Positions 33,532-33,734 of a stretch of DNA of 33,734 nt are shown here, in pieces. The position numbers and the translations under genes were made by a program. The stretch is from Desulfobacterales bacterium. GTDB taxonomy: Bacteria > Desulfobacterota > Desulfobacteria > Desulfobacterales > SpSt-501. The stretch is from contig JAUQXK010000035.1 in assembly GCA_030834695.1 (NCBI GenBank), positions 1 to 33,734 of the forward strand, given 5' to 3'. Every line of letters begins with the position of its first letter. Within the stretch, counting starts at the first letter, position 1. The notes under the pieces are model-generated. The model was not told the origin of the DNA and ran no database searches. It was given only the letters and a program-made list of their open reading frames with translations.

Positions 33532-33734
33532 GCATCTTCTCCTTTGCATCCCAGATCAGACGGGGGTCGAAGCTCATGGCGGCGATCATGGTAATGACCA
33601 CCACGGCGGCGAAGTGCAGGGCGGCCGGTCCGGCCTGGATCGTGGCCAGGGCCCCGAGATTCACCAAAGCCACCAGGATGGTGACCACGAATATGTCCAG
33701 CATGGACCAGCGACCGACCGCCTCGGTGATGAGG
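33524..33734 (-). CDS. pqiA: PqiA, C-terminal end (cut by window edge)
   Basis: The last 69 residues of an inner-membrane PqiA protein are present: RWSMLDIFVVTILVALVNLG, then ATIQAGPAALHFAAVVVITM and SFDPRLIWD, all strongly conserved in PqiA. The upstream part lies outside the window. The stop at 33524-33526 overlaps the pqiB start, so translation is coupled. PqiA anchors the lipid-transport complex in the inner membrane. Confidence 0.92.
   Translation of the reverse strand, partial: LITEAVGRWSMLDIFVVTILVALVNLGALATIQAGPAALHFAAVVVITMIAAMSFDPRLIWDAKEKMHE

Overview
The window is GC-rich bacterial chromosome with about 30 protein genes, no RNA genes and no CRISPR. A small cysteine-rich protein with a PxxKW motif, paired URO-D-fold methyltransferase-like proteins, TRAP transporters and several families of short intergenic inverted repeats suggest a Desulfobacterota (deltaproteobacterial) genome. 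That assignment is an inference from gene content only.

Layout. (1) 87-4564, minus strand: a histidine-utilisation operon hutU - four-helix-bundle cassette - hutI - formimidoyl-THF cyclodeaminase. The cassette has inverted GATACGGGATAC-type repeats at its ends and sits exactly between two hut genes. hutH is 10 kb away on the plus strand (14267-15796). (2) 4688-13614: an accessory catabolic island between the two hut parts. A URO-D-family protein (minus) diverges from a plus-strand operon. That operon encodes a GntR/FCD regulator fused to a second URO-D domain, a split transketolase, a DctP/DctQ/DctM TRAP transporter of the organic-acid type, and an SDR dehydrogenase. This is the most likely undescribed system: a TRAP-imported acid, possibly a sugar acid, would be oxidised by the SDR and cleaved by transketolase, under a regulator that carries an enzyme-fold sensor. 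(3) 13615-14266: repeat elements and a 54-residue Lys/Ala/Pro-rich, histone H1-like protein with a near-consensus promoter. (4) 15816-21740: a GNAT acetyltransferase, then a minus-strand tripartite efflux operon (periplasmic adaptor, ABC ATPase, MacB-like permease, outer-membrane lipoprotein). (5) About 21955-25035: a decay zone with a frameshifted DUF4143 ATPase remnant, a gene start cut off after about 20 codons, an intact exported protein of unknown function, and fragments of an alpha/beta hydrolase and an RTX-like protein joined to each other. (6) 25036-31244: a PxxKW protein, a DUF3795 protein, a divergent SHMT-like PLP enzyme followed by two overlapping EamA exporters, a UbiG methyltransferase and an AI-2E/PerM permease. 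(7) 31241-33734, minus: pqiABC (PqiA cut by the window edge), an MCE-type lipid transport system.

Together, regions 1 and 3-4 give histidine to urocanate to imidazolone propionate to formiminoglutamate, with the formimino carbon passed to folate. The island in region 2 looks like a self-contained, self-regulated uptake and degradation unit. Regions 4 and 7 serve the envelope.
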